DNA of 64,000 nt, from contig NZ_FQXY01000011.1 in NCBI RefSeq assembly GCF_900130125.1, forward strand, positions 868,001 through 932,000, given 5' to 3'. This DNA is from Bacteroides congonensis. GTDB lineage: Bacteria > Bacteroidota > Bacteroidia > Bacteroidales > Bacteroidaceae. The position numbers and the translations under genes are program-made. How positions within the stretch are numbered: position 1 is the first letter of the stretch; the number at the start of each line of letters is the position of its first letter. This document shows positions 28,450 to 36,975 of this stretch, in pieces. The notes under the pieces are model-generated. The model was given only the letters and a program-made list of their open reading frames with translations. It searched no databases and was not told where the DNA came from.

Positions 28450-29985
28450 TTATTTAGCGAAGCTAACCGCACGTGTCTCACGGATTACGGTAATCTTCAC
28501 TTGTCCCGGATAAGTCATTTCATCCTGAATCTTCTTGGCGATTTCGCCCGACAGGTTTTCAGTCTGCTTATCATCAATCTTATCCGCACCAACGATAACG
28601 CGGAGTTCGCGTCCTGCCTGGATTGCATAAGTCTTTGTTACACCTGGATAAGCCATCGCCAATTGTTCGAGGTCATTCAAGCGCTTGATATAAGCCTCAA
28701 CGATTTCGCGGCGTGCGCCCGGACGTGCACCTGAAATAGCGTCACATACCTGTACGATAGGAGCGAGCAAACTGGTCATTTCCGTTTCGTCATGGTGAGC
28801 ACCGATAGCGTTGCAGATATCCGGTTTTTCCTTATATTTCTCTGCGAGCTTCATACCCAGCAATGCGTGTGGCAATTCCGGTTCTTCATCAGGCACTTTA
28901 CCTATATCATGCAGCAAACCTGCGCGTTTTGCTTTCTTCGGATTCAGTCCCAGTTCCGATGCCATTACAGCACAAAGATTGGCTGTTTCACGAGCGTGTT
29001 GCAACAAGTTCTGACCGTAAGAAGAGCGATATTTCATCTTACCGATAATACGGATCAATTCAGGATGCAAACCGTGGATACCAAGGTCAATCGTAGTACG
29101 TTTACCAGTTTCGATGATTTCTTCCTCTACCTGTTTGCGTACCTTAGCTACCACTTCCTCAATACGTGCCGGATGAATACGTCCGTCAGTAACAAGCTGA
29201 TGCAGTGCCAAACGTGCGATTTCACGGCGAACCGGGTCGAAAGCTGAAAGCACGATAGCTTCAGGAGTATCGTCTACAACGATTTCAACACCTGTGGCTG
29301 CTTCCAGTGCACGGATATTACGTCCTTCGCGTCCGATAATACGTCCTTTGATTTCGTCAGATTCGATATGGAATACCGTAACAGAGTTTTCAATGGCAGT
29401 TTCCGTAGCTACCCGTTGGATAGACTGAACGACAATACGTTTCGCTTCCTTGTTGGCAGTCAGCTTGGCATCATCCATGATGTCGTTGATGAATGACTGA
29501 GCCTGCGTTTTAGCTTCCTCTTTCAAGGATTCCACCAAACGTTCTTTTGCTTCATCGGCAGACAGTCCGGAGATTGCTTCCAACTTGTCAATTTCCTGCT
29601 GTTGCAGTCTGTCCAGTTCCTCTTTCTTCTTGTCGACAATCACCAGTTGCGCTTCCAGGTTCTCTTTGACAGCTTCGGCTTCCATCTTTTTGCGCTGGAT
29701 TTCTTCCTGGCGCTGTCCGAGCACCATTTCACGTTGTTTCAGTTTGTTTTCCGCCTGTTGAATCTTCTGATTCCGCAGTGCTACTTCCTTTTCAAGGTCT
29801 GCTTTCTTATTCAGGAACTTCTCCTTCACTTCCAGCAGCTTGTTTTTCTTAATTACTTCCGCTTCTGTCTCTGCTTCTTTCAGGATATTCTCGTATCTGG
29901 ACTTCAGTGCATACCGGAATAGTATGTATGAAAAGACTCCACCTACGATGAAGCAAGCAATTGCTGTTGCTATTATTGCTATCAT
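28450..29985 (-). CDS. rny: Ribonuclease Y
   Basis: This membrane-anchored endoribonuclease initiates mRNA decay. It has an N-terminal membrane helix (residues 2-23), a long charged coiled coil (about 25-190), a KH domain with GRIIGREGRNIRALE (about 210-260) and an HD domain with LLHDIGK (His359, Asp360). Its 511 residues match the family. It lies downstream of zapA on the same strand, with a 118-bp gap containing a large hairpin. Confidence 0.97.
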   Translation of the reverse strand: MIAIIATAIACFIVGGVFSYILFRYALKSRYENILKEAETEAEVIKKNKLLEVKEKFLNKKADLEKEVALRNQKIQQAENKLKQREMVLGQRQEEIQRKKMEAEAVKENLEAQLVIVDKKKEELDRLQQQEIDKLEAISGLSADEAKERLVESLKEEAKTQAQSFINDIMDDAKLTANKEAKRIVVQSIQRVATETAIENSVTVFHIESDEIKGRIIGREGRNIRALEAATGVEIVVDDTPEAIVLSAFDPVRREIARLALHQLVTDGRIHPARIEEVVAKVRKQVEEEIIETGKRTTIDLGIHGLHPELIRIIGKMKYRSSYGQNLLQHARETANLCAVMASELGLNPKKAKRAGLLHDIGKVPDEEPELPHALLGMKLAEKYKEKPDICNAIGAHHDETEMTSLLAPIVQVCDAISGARPGARREIVEAYIKRLNDLEQLAMAYPGVTKTYAIQAGRELRVIVGADKIDDKQTENLSGEIAKKIQDEMTYPGQVKITVIRETRAVSFAK

Positions 29986-30015
29986 TCTACATTTAATTTA
30001 ATATATAAATAAAAA

Positions 30016-30065
30016 CGCACCACCAAATATCTGGGCAGGTTCTTGCCCGGATATTGTGCAGTGCG
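30016..30065 (-). terminator. Long hairpin between zapA and rny
   Basis: Nested complements CGCAC/GTGCG (30016-30020 with 30061-30065), AATATC/GATATT and GGGCA/TGCCC form a rod of about 50 bases. On the minus strand it is followed by U-rich TTTTTATTT, so it can terminate the zapA transcript. Confidence 0.65.
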
Positions 30066-30103
30066 TGGTTGTTTTTCTCTTATCAGCGAATAGCCGGTCA
30101 GGT

Positions 30104-30394
30104 TTATTCCTCTTTGAAATAATCTTCCAACAATTCATTTAGTTCTTTTACCTTCTCCGTATAGGGGCTGGTATCATTACGTTGCAATAATTGCAGTCTC
30201 TCTAACGAGAACTGATAGGCTACCATGGCAATAATCTTTTCCGGTTCGAGGTTTTTGTAAACTTCCCGGTACTTATTAAGCCTGATATTTACCTGCTTGG
30301 CGGCTTCCCGTACCATTTCTTCTTCCTCACGGTTGATGGTTAACGGGTAGTTTGAGTCTGCTATTTGCAGGTTTATCTTTATTTTATCGTTCAT
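30104..30394 (-). CDS. zapA: Cell division protein ZapA
   Basis: This is a 96-residue FtsZ-ring-associated protein. The N-terminal ZapA fold begins with KIKINLQIADSNYPLTI, and the C-terminal half forms the dimer/tetramer coiled coil (REAAKQVNIRLNKYRE ... QLLQRN). It is the second gene of a two-gene unit with the coiled-coil protein upstream (11 bp gap). Confidence 0.92.
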   Translation of the reverse strand: MNDKIKINLQIADSNYPLTINREEEEMVREAAKQVNIRLNKYREVYKNLEPEKIIAMVAYQFSLERLQLLQRNDTSPYTEKVKELNELLEDYFKEE

Positions 30395-30405
30395 ACATCT
30401 TCTTC

Positions 30406-30699
30406 TTATTCATTCAACAAAGCGATGCATTTATCGACTTCACGCACTAATTTGGACAATCGCAGCTTCGTCTCTTTTACGTCGCTGCCGTTAAGGCTGA
30501 TTGCCGTAGCTGTTTTTAGGTTTGTGTAGTTGACTTCCAATTCGTCGTATTGCGCCTGTACCTTCTCATTTTTTAATTTTTCAATATCGAGAAGTTTCTT
30601 CAGCTCCGCATTTTCACGCTTTAACTCATCGTGCAAATAGATCAAATGCCGTAGCTGCGTCTCAAAGGTATTCAATAACTTTTTTTCTTCTTCTGTCAT
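30406..30699 (-). CDS. Coiled-coil protein upstream of zapA
   Basis: This is a 97-residue, almost entirely helical protein with heptad-rich, charged sequence (about residues 5-65), no signal peptide and no membrane segment. A promoter with both elements at 30720-30749 places the transcription start just before ATG 30699, which supports that start over the upstream one at 30720. The position before zapA suggests a cell-division accessory protein similar in style to ZapB; that role is inference. Confidence 0.75.
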   Translation of the reverse strand: MTEEEKKLLNTFETQLRHLIYLHDELKRENAELKKLLDIEKLKNEKVQAQYDELEVNYTNLKTATAISLNGSDVKETKLRLSKLVREVDKCIALLNE

Positions 30700-30719
30700 T
30701 ACTACACCAAAATTGTACA

Positions 30720-30749
30720 CAAAAATACGATTAACTCTGATATTACAAA
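30720..30749 (-). promoter_or_regulatory. Promoter of the zapA operon
   Basis: On the minus strand TTTG (30746-30749) and TATTTTTG (30720-30727) are separated by 18 bp, a close match to the Bacteroides sigma-ABfr promoter. The start site would fall about 10-15 bases before ATG 30699. Confidence 0.75.
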
Positions 30750-30912
30750 AACTTTTCGGAAGAAAATGTGCATTTTAGCCCAAATTAGCGGGTTGACGGG
30801 GGAAAGAGATAGGTTTCGGGGGATAATAACCTTATTAAACTGCTAACATTTTGTAGAGAAGAAATTGGTTCTTTCCTCTTCATAGAATAACTTCTGCAAG
30901 TGCATGGATTAG

Positions 30913-31000
30913 TTCGTCTGCCTATAGCTTACTTTTCGTTTGCCTATAGACGAACGAAAGGTTGGCTATAGGCAATGTTTCGTCCGCCTATAGGCAGACA
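30913..31000. repeat. Four tandem 22-bp imperfect repeats
   Basis: The core CTATAG recurs at 30922, 30944, 30966 and 30988, exactly 22 bp apart. Three of the four units read TTCGT(C/T)(T/C)GCCTATAG. The CTATAG core is itself palindromic. The array lies in the 560-bp gene-free region between the zapA operon and fic. It contains no unique spacers and no cas genes are nearby. Confidence 0.85.
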
Positions 31001-31147
31001 AATTAATTTATGTATCTGAAGTTATTATTTGTAGTATAGGTGCGGATTACTTTCTGCACATTTCATCTGGAATTTGTCTGCAGACGGGAGATGTTGGTGT
31101 CTGATTGTTTGAGAGAATGTTAGCTGTGAGATTCAGGAATATTAAGT

Positions 31148-31212
31148 GTTGCGGTTAAAATCGGCCAATAAGCCGCAAATTCTGCGGCTTATTGGCCGAT
31201 TTTAACCGCAAC
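31148..31212. repeat. Perfect 30-bp inverted repeat with 5-base loop
   Basis: Bases 31148-31177 are exactly complementary to 31183-31212; the loop is AATTC. The right arm ends one base before the -33 TTTG of the fic promoter. It can extrude as a cruciform in DNA or act as a very stable hairpin in RNA. No gene on the plus strand precedes it, so an ordinary terminator role is unlikely. Confidence 0.9.
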
Positions 31213-31246
31213 TTTGTTGATAACTTCATTTAAATCCCTATATTTG
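31213..31246 (+). promoter_or_regulatory. Promoter of the fic gene
   Basis: TTTG (31213-31216) and TATATTTG (31239-31246) are 22 bp apart, slightly longer than the usual 19-21. The start would be about 10 bases before ATG 31264. Confidence 0.6.
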
Positions 31247-31263
31247 TAGAAATAACCTATGAT

Positions 31264-32550
31264 ATGTTTATTCATGAAATAGAAAATTGGACTTCGTTCA
31301 GATGGAATGCTGATAGTTTATCGGATGCAATAGCTCGTACAAACAGGGCTATCGGATATCTCACGGGACGCTTAAGTACTATCGGATTTGATAGTCAAAT
31401 GGTTGCTACCGTAGAGGCTGTGACACATGATGTTGTTTCATCTTCCGAAATCGAAGGGATAACTTTGAATACGGAAGAAGTGCGTTCTTCTGTCGCCCGA
31501 AAATTAGGTGTGACCGTGCCGGATACCAAAGAACCGACGCATTATGTTGACGGAGTTGTTGAGATGATGCTTGATGCTGTGATGAACTATGACACTCCAT
31601 TGAATCATGATAGATTATTTGGATGGCATGCAGCGCTTTTTCCAACAGGTAAAAGTGGATTTTCGGATATTGTAGTGGGGAGATACCGGGATGAATCTAT
31701 GGAAGTTGTATCTGGAACATTCGGGCGAGAAAGGGTACACTATCGCGCACCAGAACCGGAACGGGTACTAGATGAAATGAATAAATTCTTTTTATGGTTT
31801 AATGATAAAAAGATTGTTCCATCATTAGTGAAGTCTGCAATAGCTCATCTGTGGTTTGTATGCATTCATCCGTTTGATGATGGAAACGGACGAATAGCAA
31901 GAGCTATATCAGATATGGTATTATCGCAAATAGACCGTAGCAAATTACGTTTTTTCAGTATGTCTCTGCAAATTAGTAAGGAAAAAAAAGAATATTATCG
32001 TATGCTGGAGCGTACACAACGCGGAAATGGTGATATTACAGAATGGTTGGAATGGTATTTTACTTGTATTGAACGGGCTGTTAGTGAATCTAATATAATG
32101 TTGAGTGAAATACTTAATAAAGCTACCTTTTGGAAGAATCATTCAGAAGTGGTTATCACAGAAAGGCAACGGAGTATTCTCAATATATATTTGAATGGTT
32201 ATGAAGGAAAGCTGACTGCAAAAAACTGGAGTAAACTAGCAGACATTTCTTTAGATACTGCGACTCGAGATGTGAAAGATTTAGTTTCAAAAGGTATTCT
32301 TTTTCCTGTACAAGGGCGTGTTAGAGATGTGTCATATACATTGAATTACGTAGTCCCTGATTTCAGGGTGTCTGATTTTACGGATTCTGCTGTTGTCAGT
32401 CGTGATGGAAGGGATTATATATCGACCGTGTACAAGGGACAAAAAACAATGGAAGAGAGAATTACATCATTGGATAAAATGCGTTTTGAACAAAATGAAA
32501 TGTCAATTGATGACTTGGTGTATAAGTATTTTGCTTATCTTTCAGAATGA
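31264..32550 (+). CDS. Fic family enzyme (probable AMPylase, class II)
   Basis: This cytoplasmic protein transfers AMP or a related group to target proteins. An N-terminal DUF4172 segment holds the inhibitory motif SSEIEG (Ser60 to Gly65), so the enzyme carries its own autoinhibitory helix N-terminal to the Fic core. The Fic active site HPFDDGNGR is intact at residues 202-210. The C-terminus (about 290-428) looks like a winged helix. The gene is AT-rich compared with the rny-zapA side. A putative regulator gene follows 27 bp later. Confidence 0.92.
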   Translation: MFIHEIENWTSFRWNADSLSDAIARTNRAIGYLTGRLSTIGFDSQMVATVEAVTHDVVSSSEIEGITLNTEEVRSSVARKLGVTVPDTKEPTHYVDGVVEMMLDAVMNYDTPLNHDRLFGWHAALFPTGKSGFSDIVVGRYRDESMEVVSGTFGRERVHYRAPEPERVLDEMNKFFLWFNDKKIVPSLVKSAIAHLWFVCIHPFDDGNGRIARAISDMVLSQIDRSKLRFFSMSLQISKEKKEYYRMLERTQRGNGDITEWLEWYFTCIERAVSESNIMLSEILNKATFWKNHSEVVITERQRSILNIYLNGYEGKLTAKNWSKLADISLDTATRDVKDLVSKGILFPVQGRVRDVSYTLNYVVPDFRVSDFTDSAVVSRDGRDYISTVYKGQKTMEERITSLDKMRFEQNEMSIDDLVYKYFAYLSE

Positions 32551-32577
32551 ATTAGAGTGAATTAAATATGTGTGAAT

Positions 32578-33159
32578 ATGGTAAAATATGATCCGGAGAT
32601 AATTGAATTACGAATTGCTGTTGAAAAACATATAGAAAGGAAGATGAGAACACCTGCAGATTTTGATTTTCTGGTAGAACTTATATGGGAACAGGTAAGA
32701 GAACCTATTAGTCCTACAACATTAAAACGTTTGTGGGGGTATATAAAGGGATCAGAACATACAAGACCTTCTACTTTAGATATTTTATCTCAATTTGTTG
32801 GGAAGAGAAATTGGGATGACTTTTTGTTGTATATATCTGAGAAGAAAGAAGAACAATCGACCTTTATTATAGGATATGAAATAAAAAGTGAAGATTTGTC
32901 TTTAGGTGATAAAGTGGTAGTCACTTGGTGTCCTAATCGTTGTTGTATGTTTGTGTATTTAGGGAATAGTCAATTTGAAGTGATTGAATCCCGAAATTCA
33001 AAACTGAATATTGGAGATACATTTTATTGTCTATGTTTTGCCGAAGGGCATCCTTTGTACATTAATAGTTTAGTTCAGGTGAATAGTGCATCATCTGTAT
33101 CGTATGTGGCAGGTATGCGAAATGGTTTGGTAAGAGTGCAGGTGGTTAATATGTCATAA
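32578..33159 (+). CDS. Putative helix-turn-helix regulator, unknown family
   Basis: This 193-residue protein is not assigned to a named family. The N-terminal part (residues 1-95) contains ISPTTLKRLWGY and RPSTLDILSQFVG, a pattern frequent in Bacteroidetes proteins next to signalling genes and suggestive of a DNA-binding helical domain. The C-terminal half is beta-rich with NRCCMFVYLG. The GTG at 32572 is also in frame, but ATG 32578 is preferred. Its 3' end overlaps the convergent kinase gene by 14 bp. Confidence 0.6.
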   Translation: MVKYDPEIIELRIAVEKHIERKMRTPADFDFLVELIWEQVREPISPTTLKRLWGYIKGSEHTRPSTLDILSQFVGKRNWDDFLLYISEKKEEQSTFIIGYEIKSEDLSLGDKVVVTWCPNRCCMFVYLGNSQFEVIESRNSKLNIGDTFYCLCFAEGHPLYINSLVQVNSASSVSYVAGMRNGLVRVQVVNMS

Positions 33160-35215
33160 TTTGAACATACATCTTATGCGGTATAGTGAAGATTACTATT
33201 CCTTTCTCTAATAATTTTTGGTGTAGAAGTTCCATTGAATCTTTTATATCTGTTGATGTAGAGGTTCGTTTTTGAGGCAGGTATTCTTTTTTTTCAGCTT
33301 CAGTTAATACTTTTGCATAAGGGGTATCGTAATAAGTATCCATTATAGTCAGATATATTTCATTAAAATATGATTGCACTGTTAAGTCTAAACCAAATTT
33401 ATTGGATATTTTTTTTGGGTAATATGAGAATAAGTTGTAAAAACCATAATCAAGTATAGTTAGTTCTTCTCTTCTTGATATTCCTTTACGTAATGAATAT
33501 TCTATCTCATATATGTCTTTCAAATATTTTTGGATAATTTTCACTTGCTGGGTTAGTGATTCTGCTTTAGTTGCCTCCATGTCTAATATTTTATGTGAAT
33601 GTTCTATTTGTATAAAAAGTTTTTTTGCTATTTCTGTTTCCCATCCACTTGTTTCTATATCCATCATTTGAGATGAAGTAAATCGTGTGTCAGGTTCGGT
33701 TAGTGCAAGTATTTTATTTTCTATTATTCTTTTGCCCGTATTTGTCTCATAATATAGAGAATCATATTTCTGTTGATACGATTCTTCAAATTTCGCAAGA
33801 AGTGTTTTAGATACGTAATCAGAAAAATCTTTTAACTCAAATTTTAGGACTTTGCTATTTCCAGTTTCTGCTAATAGTTGGTCATATATTTGAAGTTCTC
33901 CTTCTATTATCTTGTTTTTTATATGATATTTATCTCTTTTAAGGGCGTCTGGAATAATTTTCTCGTTTTGCACTCCAACTATGGAAGTGTATGAATCTTT
34001 ATATTCTTTTTCAAGCTTGCTCATCAGAAGTTCTTTAGGTGACTGTGATGGTAATTGTGTGCTTTGTTGTAATTCAGTGGGTAGAGTTAATTTTTCGATA
34101 GAGTCCTTTCTTATAATTATTTCCTTTTTAGAATCCTCTTTTGTTGTTATGTTTTCGATTGTGTTATTACTATTTGTTGGTGGAGTGATTATTGATGTGG
34201 AGGGCTGAATTGTTTGGGACGAATGAGCCGTTTCTAAAGAATTTATTTGAGGAGACAAGAATAATGTGGAGTCTGTTTTTGTTGAATTGTTTTTTAATGG
34301 TTCTTCCATTGTATCAGTTAGTTCTTTTATGGAAGTCGAATCTTTTAGTAAATGCGAAATGATGAATAGAAAAGCAATCAATATAATTATATAGCTTATT
34401 ATCCTCAATGCAATTTTAGATAAGCGATGTTTATAAGTGAATGCTTCTTTAAGTTCTTTTGCCGAAGTATACCGTTTCTCTCTATTTTCTTGGATGCATT
34501 TTTGAGCTATTTTGCAGTAAAAATTGGGTAAAGTATACGCCATGCTTTTATCGGCTTTTCCAGTAAACATTTGGATTAGGAGCATACCAAAGGCATATAT
34601 GTCTACGCGGTTATCAATATTACATTGTTTGGTGCGTTGTTCTGGAGCGCTGTATCGCAAAGTGCCTGCAGGTTGTTTTAGTATGTCATAATAATCGGTA
34701 TCAGCTAATCCGAAATCTATTATTTTAACGTTAAATCCATTATGGGTTATTAATATATTGTCAGGTTTTATATCTCTATGAATGATTTGTTTGCTATGAA
34801 TATATATCATTGCATCCAATAATTCAGATACAATCTTGGTAATCAATTTTCTATTCCCTTTATATCGCTGAATAAATTCAGACAGTGTCATTCCATCTAT
34901 ATATTCCATAACAATACATAACCCGAATTTTTCATCAATTTCTTTATCAATTGCCCGGACGATATTAGGGTGGTCTAATGAAAAAAGAATATCGAATTCC
35001 TTATTTAGTAATTCTATATATTCATTCAGATGGGAGCAGTCAGGCTTTATTCCTTTTAGTACATGCCATTTGCCATATCGTCGTGCTTTTATTAATAGGT
35101 TAGGGGAGTACTCAGAATTAGAAATAATTGTGTATTCACAAAAATGATTGTTTACATTTATGTGAGATTTCAGTAGTATTTCGGATTCGGATGTATTTTC
35201 TTTGTCTACGTTCAT
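33146..35215 (-). CDS. Membrane Ser/Thr protein kinase (Hanks type)
   Basis: This is a eukaryotic-like kinase. The N-terminal kinase domain (about residues 27-260) has Lys54 (VLK), Glu73, the catalytic loop HRDIKPDN (Asp148, Asn153) and DFG (167-169), while the glycine-rich loop is weak. A membrane segment spans 268-290. The remaining 400 residues lie outside the cytoplasm: a Ser/Thr-rich linker (about 295-385) and a helical domain of unknown type without PASTA repeats. A promoter-like box ends 5 bases before the ATG. It is divergent from the UDG-like operon. Confidence 0.9.
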   Translation of the reverse strand: MNVDKENTSESEILLKSHINVNNHFCEYTIISNSEYSPNLLIKARRYGKWHVLKGIKPDCSHLNEYIELLNKEFDILFSLDHPNIVRAIDKEIDEKFGLCIVMEYIDGMTLSEFIQRYKGNRKLITKIVSELLDAMIYIHSKQIIHRDIKPDNILITHNGFNVKIIDFGLADTDYYDILKQPAGTLRYSAPEQRTKQCNIDNRVDIYAFGMLLIQMFTGKADKSMAYTLPNFYCKIAQKCIQENREKRYTSAKELKEAFTYKHRLSKIALRIISYIIILIAFLFIISHLLKDSTSIKELTDTMEEPLKNNSTKTDSTLFLSPQINSLETAHSSQTIQPSTSIITPPTNSNNTIENITTKEDSKKEIIIRKDSIEKLTLPTELQQSTQLPSQSPKELLMSKLEKEYKDSYTSIVGVQNEKIIPDALKRDKYHIKNKIIEGELQIYDQLLAETGNSKVLKFELKDFSDYVSKTLLAKFEESYQQKYDSLYYETNTGKRIIENKILALTEPDTRFTSSQMMDIETSGWETEIAKKLFIQIEHSHKILDMEATKAESLTQQVKIIQKYLKDIYEIEYSLRKGISRREELTILDYGFYNLFSYYPKKISNKFGLDLTVQSYFNEIYLTIMDTYYDTPYAKVLTEAEKKEYLPQKRTSTSTDIKDSMELLHQKLLEKGIVIFTIPHKMYVQIMTY

Positions 35216-35219
35216 ACTG

Positions 35220-35251
35220 CAAAAATAATTAATATACCGTAGTCGTACAAT
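35220..35251 (-). promoter_or_regulatory. Promoter of the kinase, nearly leaderless
   Basis: On the minus strand ATTG (35248-35251), 20 bp, then TATTTTTG (35220-35227) resembles the consensus TTTG-N20-TAnnTTTG. The -7 box ends only 5 bases before the ATG at 35215, so the mRNA would start at or almost at the start codon. Confidence 0.5.
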
Positions 35252-35327
35252 ATTTTCCGGCCTTATTGATAATAAGGACTAAAAAGGACTAGAAATCGTA
35301 TTGTGTATTCTTTAGGAAAACCTTTTC

Positions 35328-35359
35328 TTTGCATGACCTTTAATTAAGTCTTATATTTG
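35328..35359 (+). promoter_or_regulatory. Promoter of the structured leader / UDG-like operon
   Basis: TTTG (35328-35331), exactly 20 bp, then TATATTTG (35352-35359) is a full match to the Bacteroides consensus. A second TATATTTG lies at 35403-35410. Transcription from the first would begin near 35366, about 340 bases before the next start codon. Confidence 0.75.
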
Positions 35360-35365
35360 TAAAAA

Positions 35366-35704
35366 GAAGACAGAAAAAAAGGAGACTTTCTGAAAGTTTG
35401 ATTATATTTGCGCATCGAACAATGGTTCGATGACATATTAAGTTGAACATGTGAAAGTGTTTTGCTTTATTCTCGGTCATAAAATCTGGTAAATTTTAAG
35501 CAATTAGAGAATAAGTAGAGCTCCTCTCACATCTGGTTCGTTTATATAATCTCAATTATAAACGATAAAGATGTGGGTTCTGTCTTTATTCAATAATTGC
35601 GGGTTTACCAGAGCCTATTGACCTTGAATAATGCATGGAACCCACACTTTCTATCTTATAATCTTTCCATTCCGGGTTCCTGTGGAAACTAAAATATGTG
35701 ACCG
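35366..35704 (+). ncRNA. Candidate structured leader RNA or independent ncRNA
   Basis: No credible ORF is seen. Four hairpins are visible: H1 35413-35420/35425-35432 (8 bp, 4-base loop); H2 35467-35474/35507-35514 (8 bp); H3 35528-35534/35569-35575 with inner 35539-35546/35557-35564; H4 35573-35580/35638-35645 with inner 35586-35593/35624-35631. The H2 loop segment CTGGTAAA (35486-35493) is exactly complementary to TTTACCAG (35604-35611) in the H4 loop. GGAACCC (35637-35643) can pair alternatively with GGGTTCC (35674-35680), just upstream of ATG 35705. It resembles no RNA family I can recall. Confidence 0.55.
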
Positions 35705-36379
35705 ATGGAAGATTATTACAAGGAGATTATACACAATTACAATAATGAACACAGAGAAACTCCTTTTCGTACTATTTTAGAGCGTGGCATTTGCTATCCG
35801 GTAGACAATCCAATAGGAGAAATTTTATTAGTAGGAGCTAATCCTTCTTTTTCTGGTGGATATGGCGATTTTTCTTTTAAACTGAGTGATACCGATGACT
35901 CTATCCGGTATTGGGAACGTATAAAAGATATGATGGGAGATTTGTTACCTTGTACTGCTTATCTTGATTTATTTCCAATTAAATGTTCTAACCAAAAAGG
36001 ATTTGAAGAACAATGTCCTATCGATTTGAAAGTTCGCTTGTTACAAGTTACTCAATTGGAGATAGAGCGTATTCATCCTAAATTGATTATTGTACTCAAT
36101 AAGTTCTCTCGATACTATTGGGGGATAAATTCAGATTGTACTTGGATGGGGTATAAATTTGAACGTTTACCTTTTGAAGGTAAAGATATTGAATTATACC
36201 GTATTACCGGATTGCGGGAAGAGAGTGATCGTATATTGACATTTTCTCCATCTGTTTTGGTTGGAACAATTGTTATCTTTTATGGCTTATACGATGAGAG
36301 GCATATGGCAAAGTCTCCTCAAAAAATATTGTCTACAACTGATATAATAAAGGTTCTATTAAATAATTTACATAAATAA
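35705..36379 (+). CDS. Uracil-DNA-glycosylase-fold protein
   Basis: This 224-residue cytoplasmic protein has ILLVGANPSF at residues 40-49, like motif A (GxNP) of the UDG superfamily, then LDLFPIKC and a central KLIIVLNKFSRYYWG strand typical of the fold. The catalytic motif B of classical UDGs is not recognised, so glycosylase activity is uncertain. It is AT-rich, preceded by the structured leader and followed 8 bp later by the tail-anchored protein gene, so it heads a three-gene unit. Confidence 0.6.
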   Translation: MEDYYKEIIHNYNNEHRETPFRTILERGICYPVDNPIGEILLVGANPSFSGGYGDFSFKLSDTDDSIRYWERIKDMMGDLLPCTAYLDLFPIKCSNQKGFEEQCPIDLKVRLLQVTQLEIERIHPKLIIVLNKFSRYYWGINSDCTWMGYKFERLPFEGKDIELYRITGLREESDRILTFSPSVLVGTIVIFYGLYDERHMAKSPQKILSTTDIIKVLLNNLHK

Positions 36380-36387
36380 TTTGCACT

Positions 36388-36945
36388 ATGGGAATATTGA
36401 ATTCATTTAAAAATCAACTGGGAAGAGATTCAGGGAAAGTTGTCTCTAATTTGGTTTTTGGCGACAAACATGCAACGCCTTTTAGAAGAGCGAAGTCAAG
36501 AGAAAAAGTAGCGGAGGCTATTCAACAGCAAGAAGAGAGAAAGAAAGAGGCTGAATTGAATTTATTGGATGCTGCCGTAATAAATGCAGTAGATCAAGTA
36601 ATCGAATATGATATACCTGAAGACAAAGAAGGGATTATCAAATTGTTAGAGAAAATGGAAATGCAACTTGAAATTAATAAGTGGAAAGCCATAGGAGGGG
36701 CTGATGACGGTGAACAAAACACAATAAGAAATAAGTATCCGGATGCTTGTTTGAGTAAGTTTAAACAAGCTTTGAAGAAACTGAAACGTACGGATGCCGA
36801 ACTCTATATAATAGAGGACTTTACTAAGTCTTTGAAAAAGTATAGACGTAGAAAGATTCTAAGTAAATATCTATATTTGATAATTATTCTTTCTTTTTTG
36901 GGAGCGTGTATACTTGCGCTTATTATAGGTTCTTTGTTTGAATAA
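36388..36945 (+). CDS. Tail-anchored membrane protein of unknown function
   Basis: This 185-residue protein begins with FKNQLGRDSGKVVSNLVFGD, an N-terminal signature I associate with uncharacterised Bacteroidetes proteins. It has a charged helical middle (about 30-155) and one C-terminal membrane segment (about 160-183). The N-terminus would face the cytoplasm. The tight spacing to the UDG-like gene (8 bp) and to the exported protein gene (30 bp) suggests a common function. No enzymatic motif is seen. Confidence 0.6.
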   Translation: MGILNSFKNQLGRDSGKVVSNLVFGDKHATPFRRAKSREKVAEAIQQQEERKKEAELNLLDAAVINAVDQVIEYDIPEDKEGIIKLLEKMEMQLEINKWKAIGGADDGEQNTIRNKYPDACLSKFKQALKKLKRTDAELYIIEDFTKSLKKYRRRKILSKYLYLIIILSFLGACILALIIGSLFE

Positions 36946-36975
36946 AACATTCTATGTATTAATTAGAATTTATAT

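Noticed and set aside
30016..30065. Trans-acting regulatory RNA
   Set aside because: Position right after the zapA stop, with trailing U residues, fits simple termination.
29986..30103. Possible 6S RNA gene between zapA and rny, as in proteobacteria where it follows zapA
   Set aside because: Only 118 bp, no promoter, and the single rod-like hairpin is followed by a U-tract, so a terminator explains it.
30913..31000. CRISPR array
   Set aside because: The 22-bp units are contiguous and variable with no unique spacers, and no cas gene is present.
31148..31212. Terminator of an upstream gene
   Set aside because: No plus-strand gene lies upstream, and the zapA operon is transcribed away from it.
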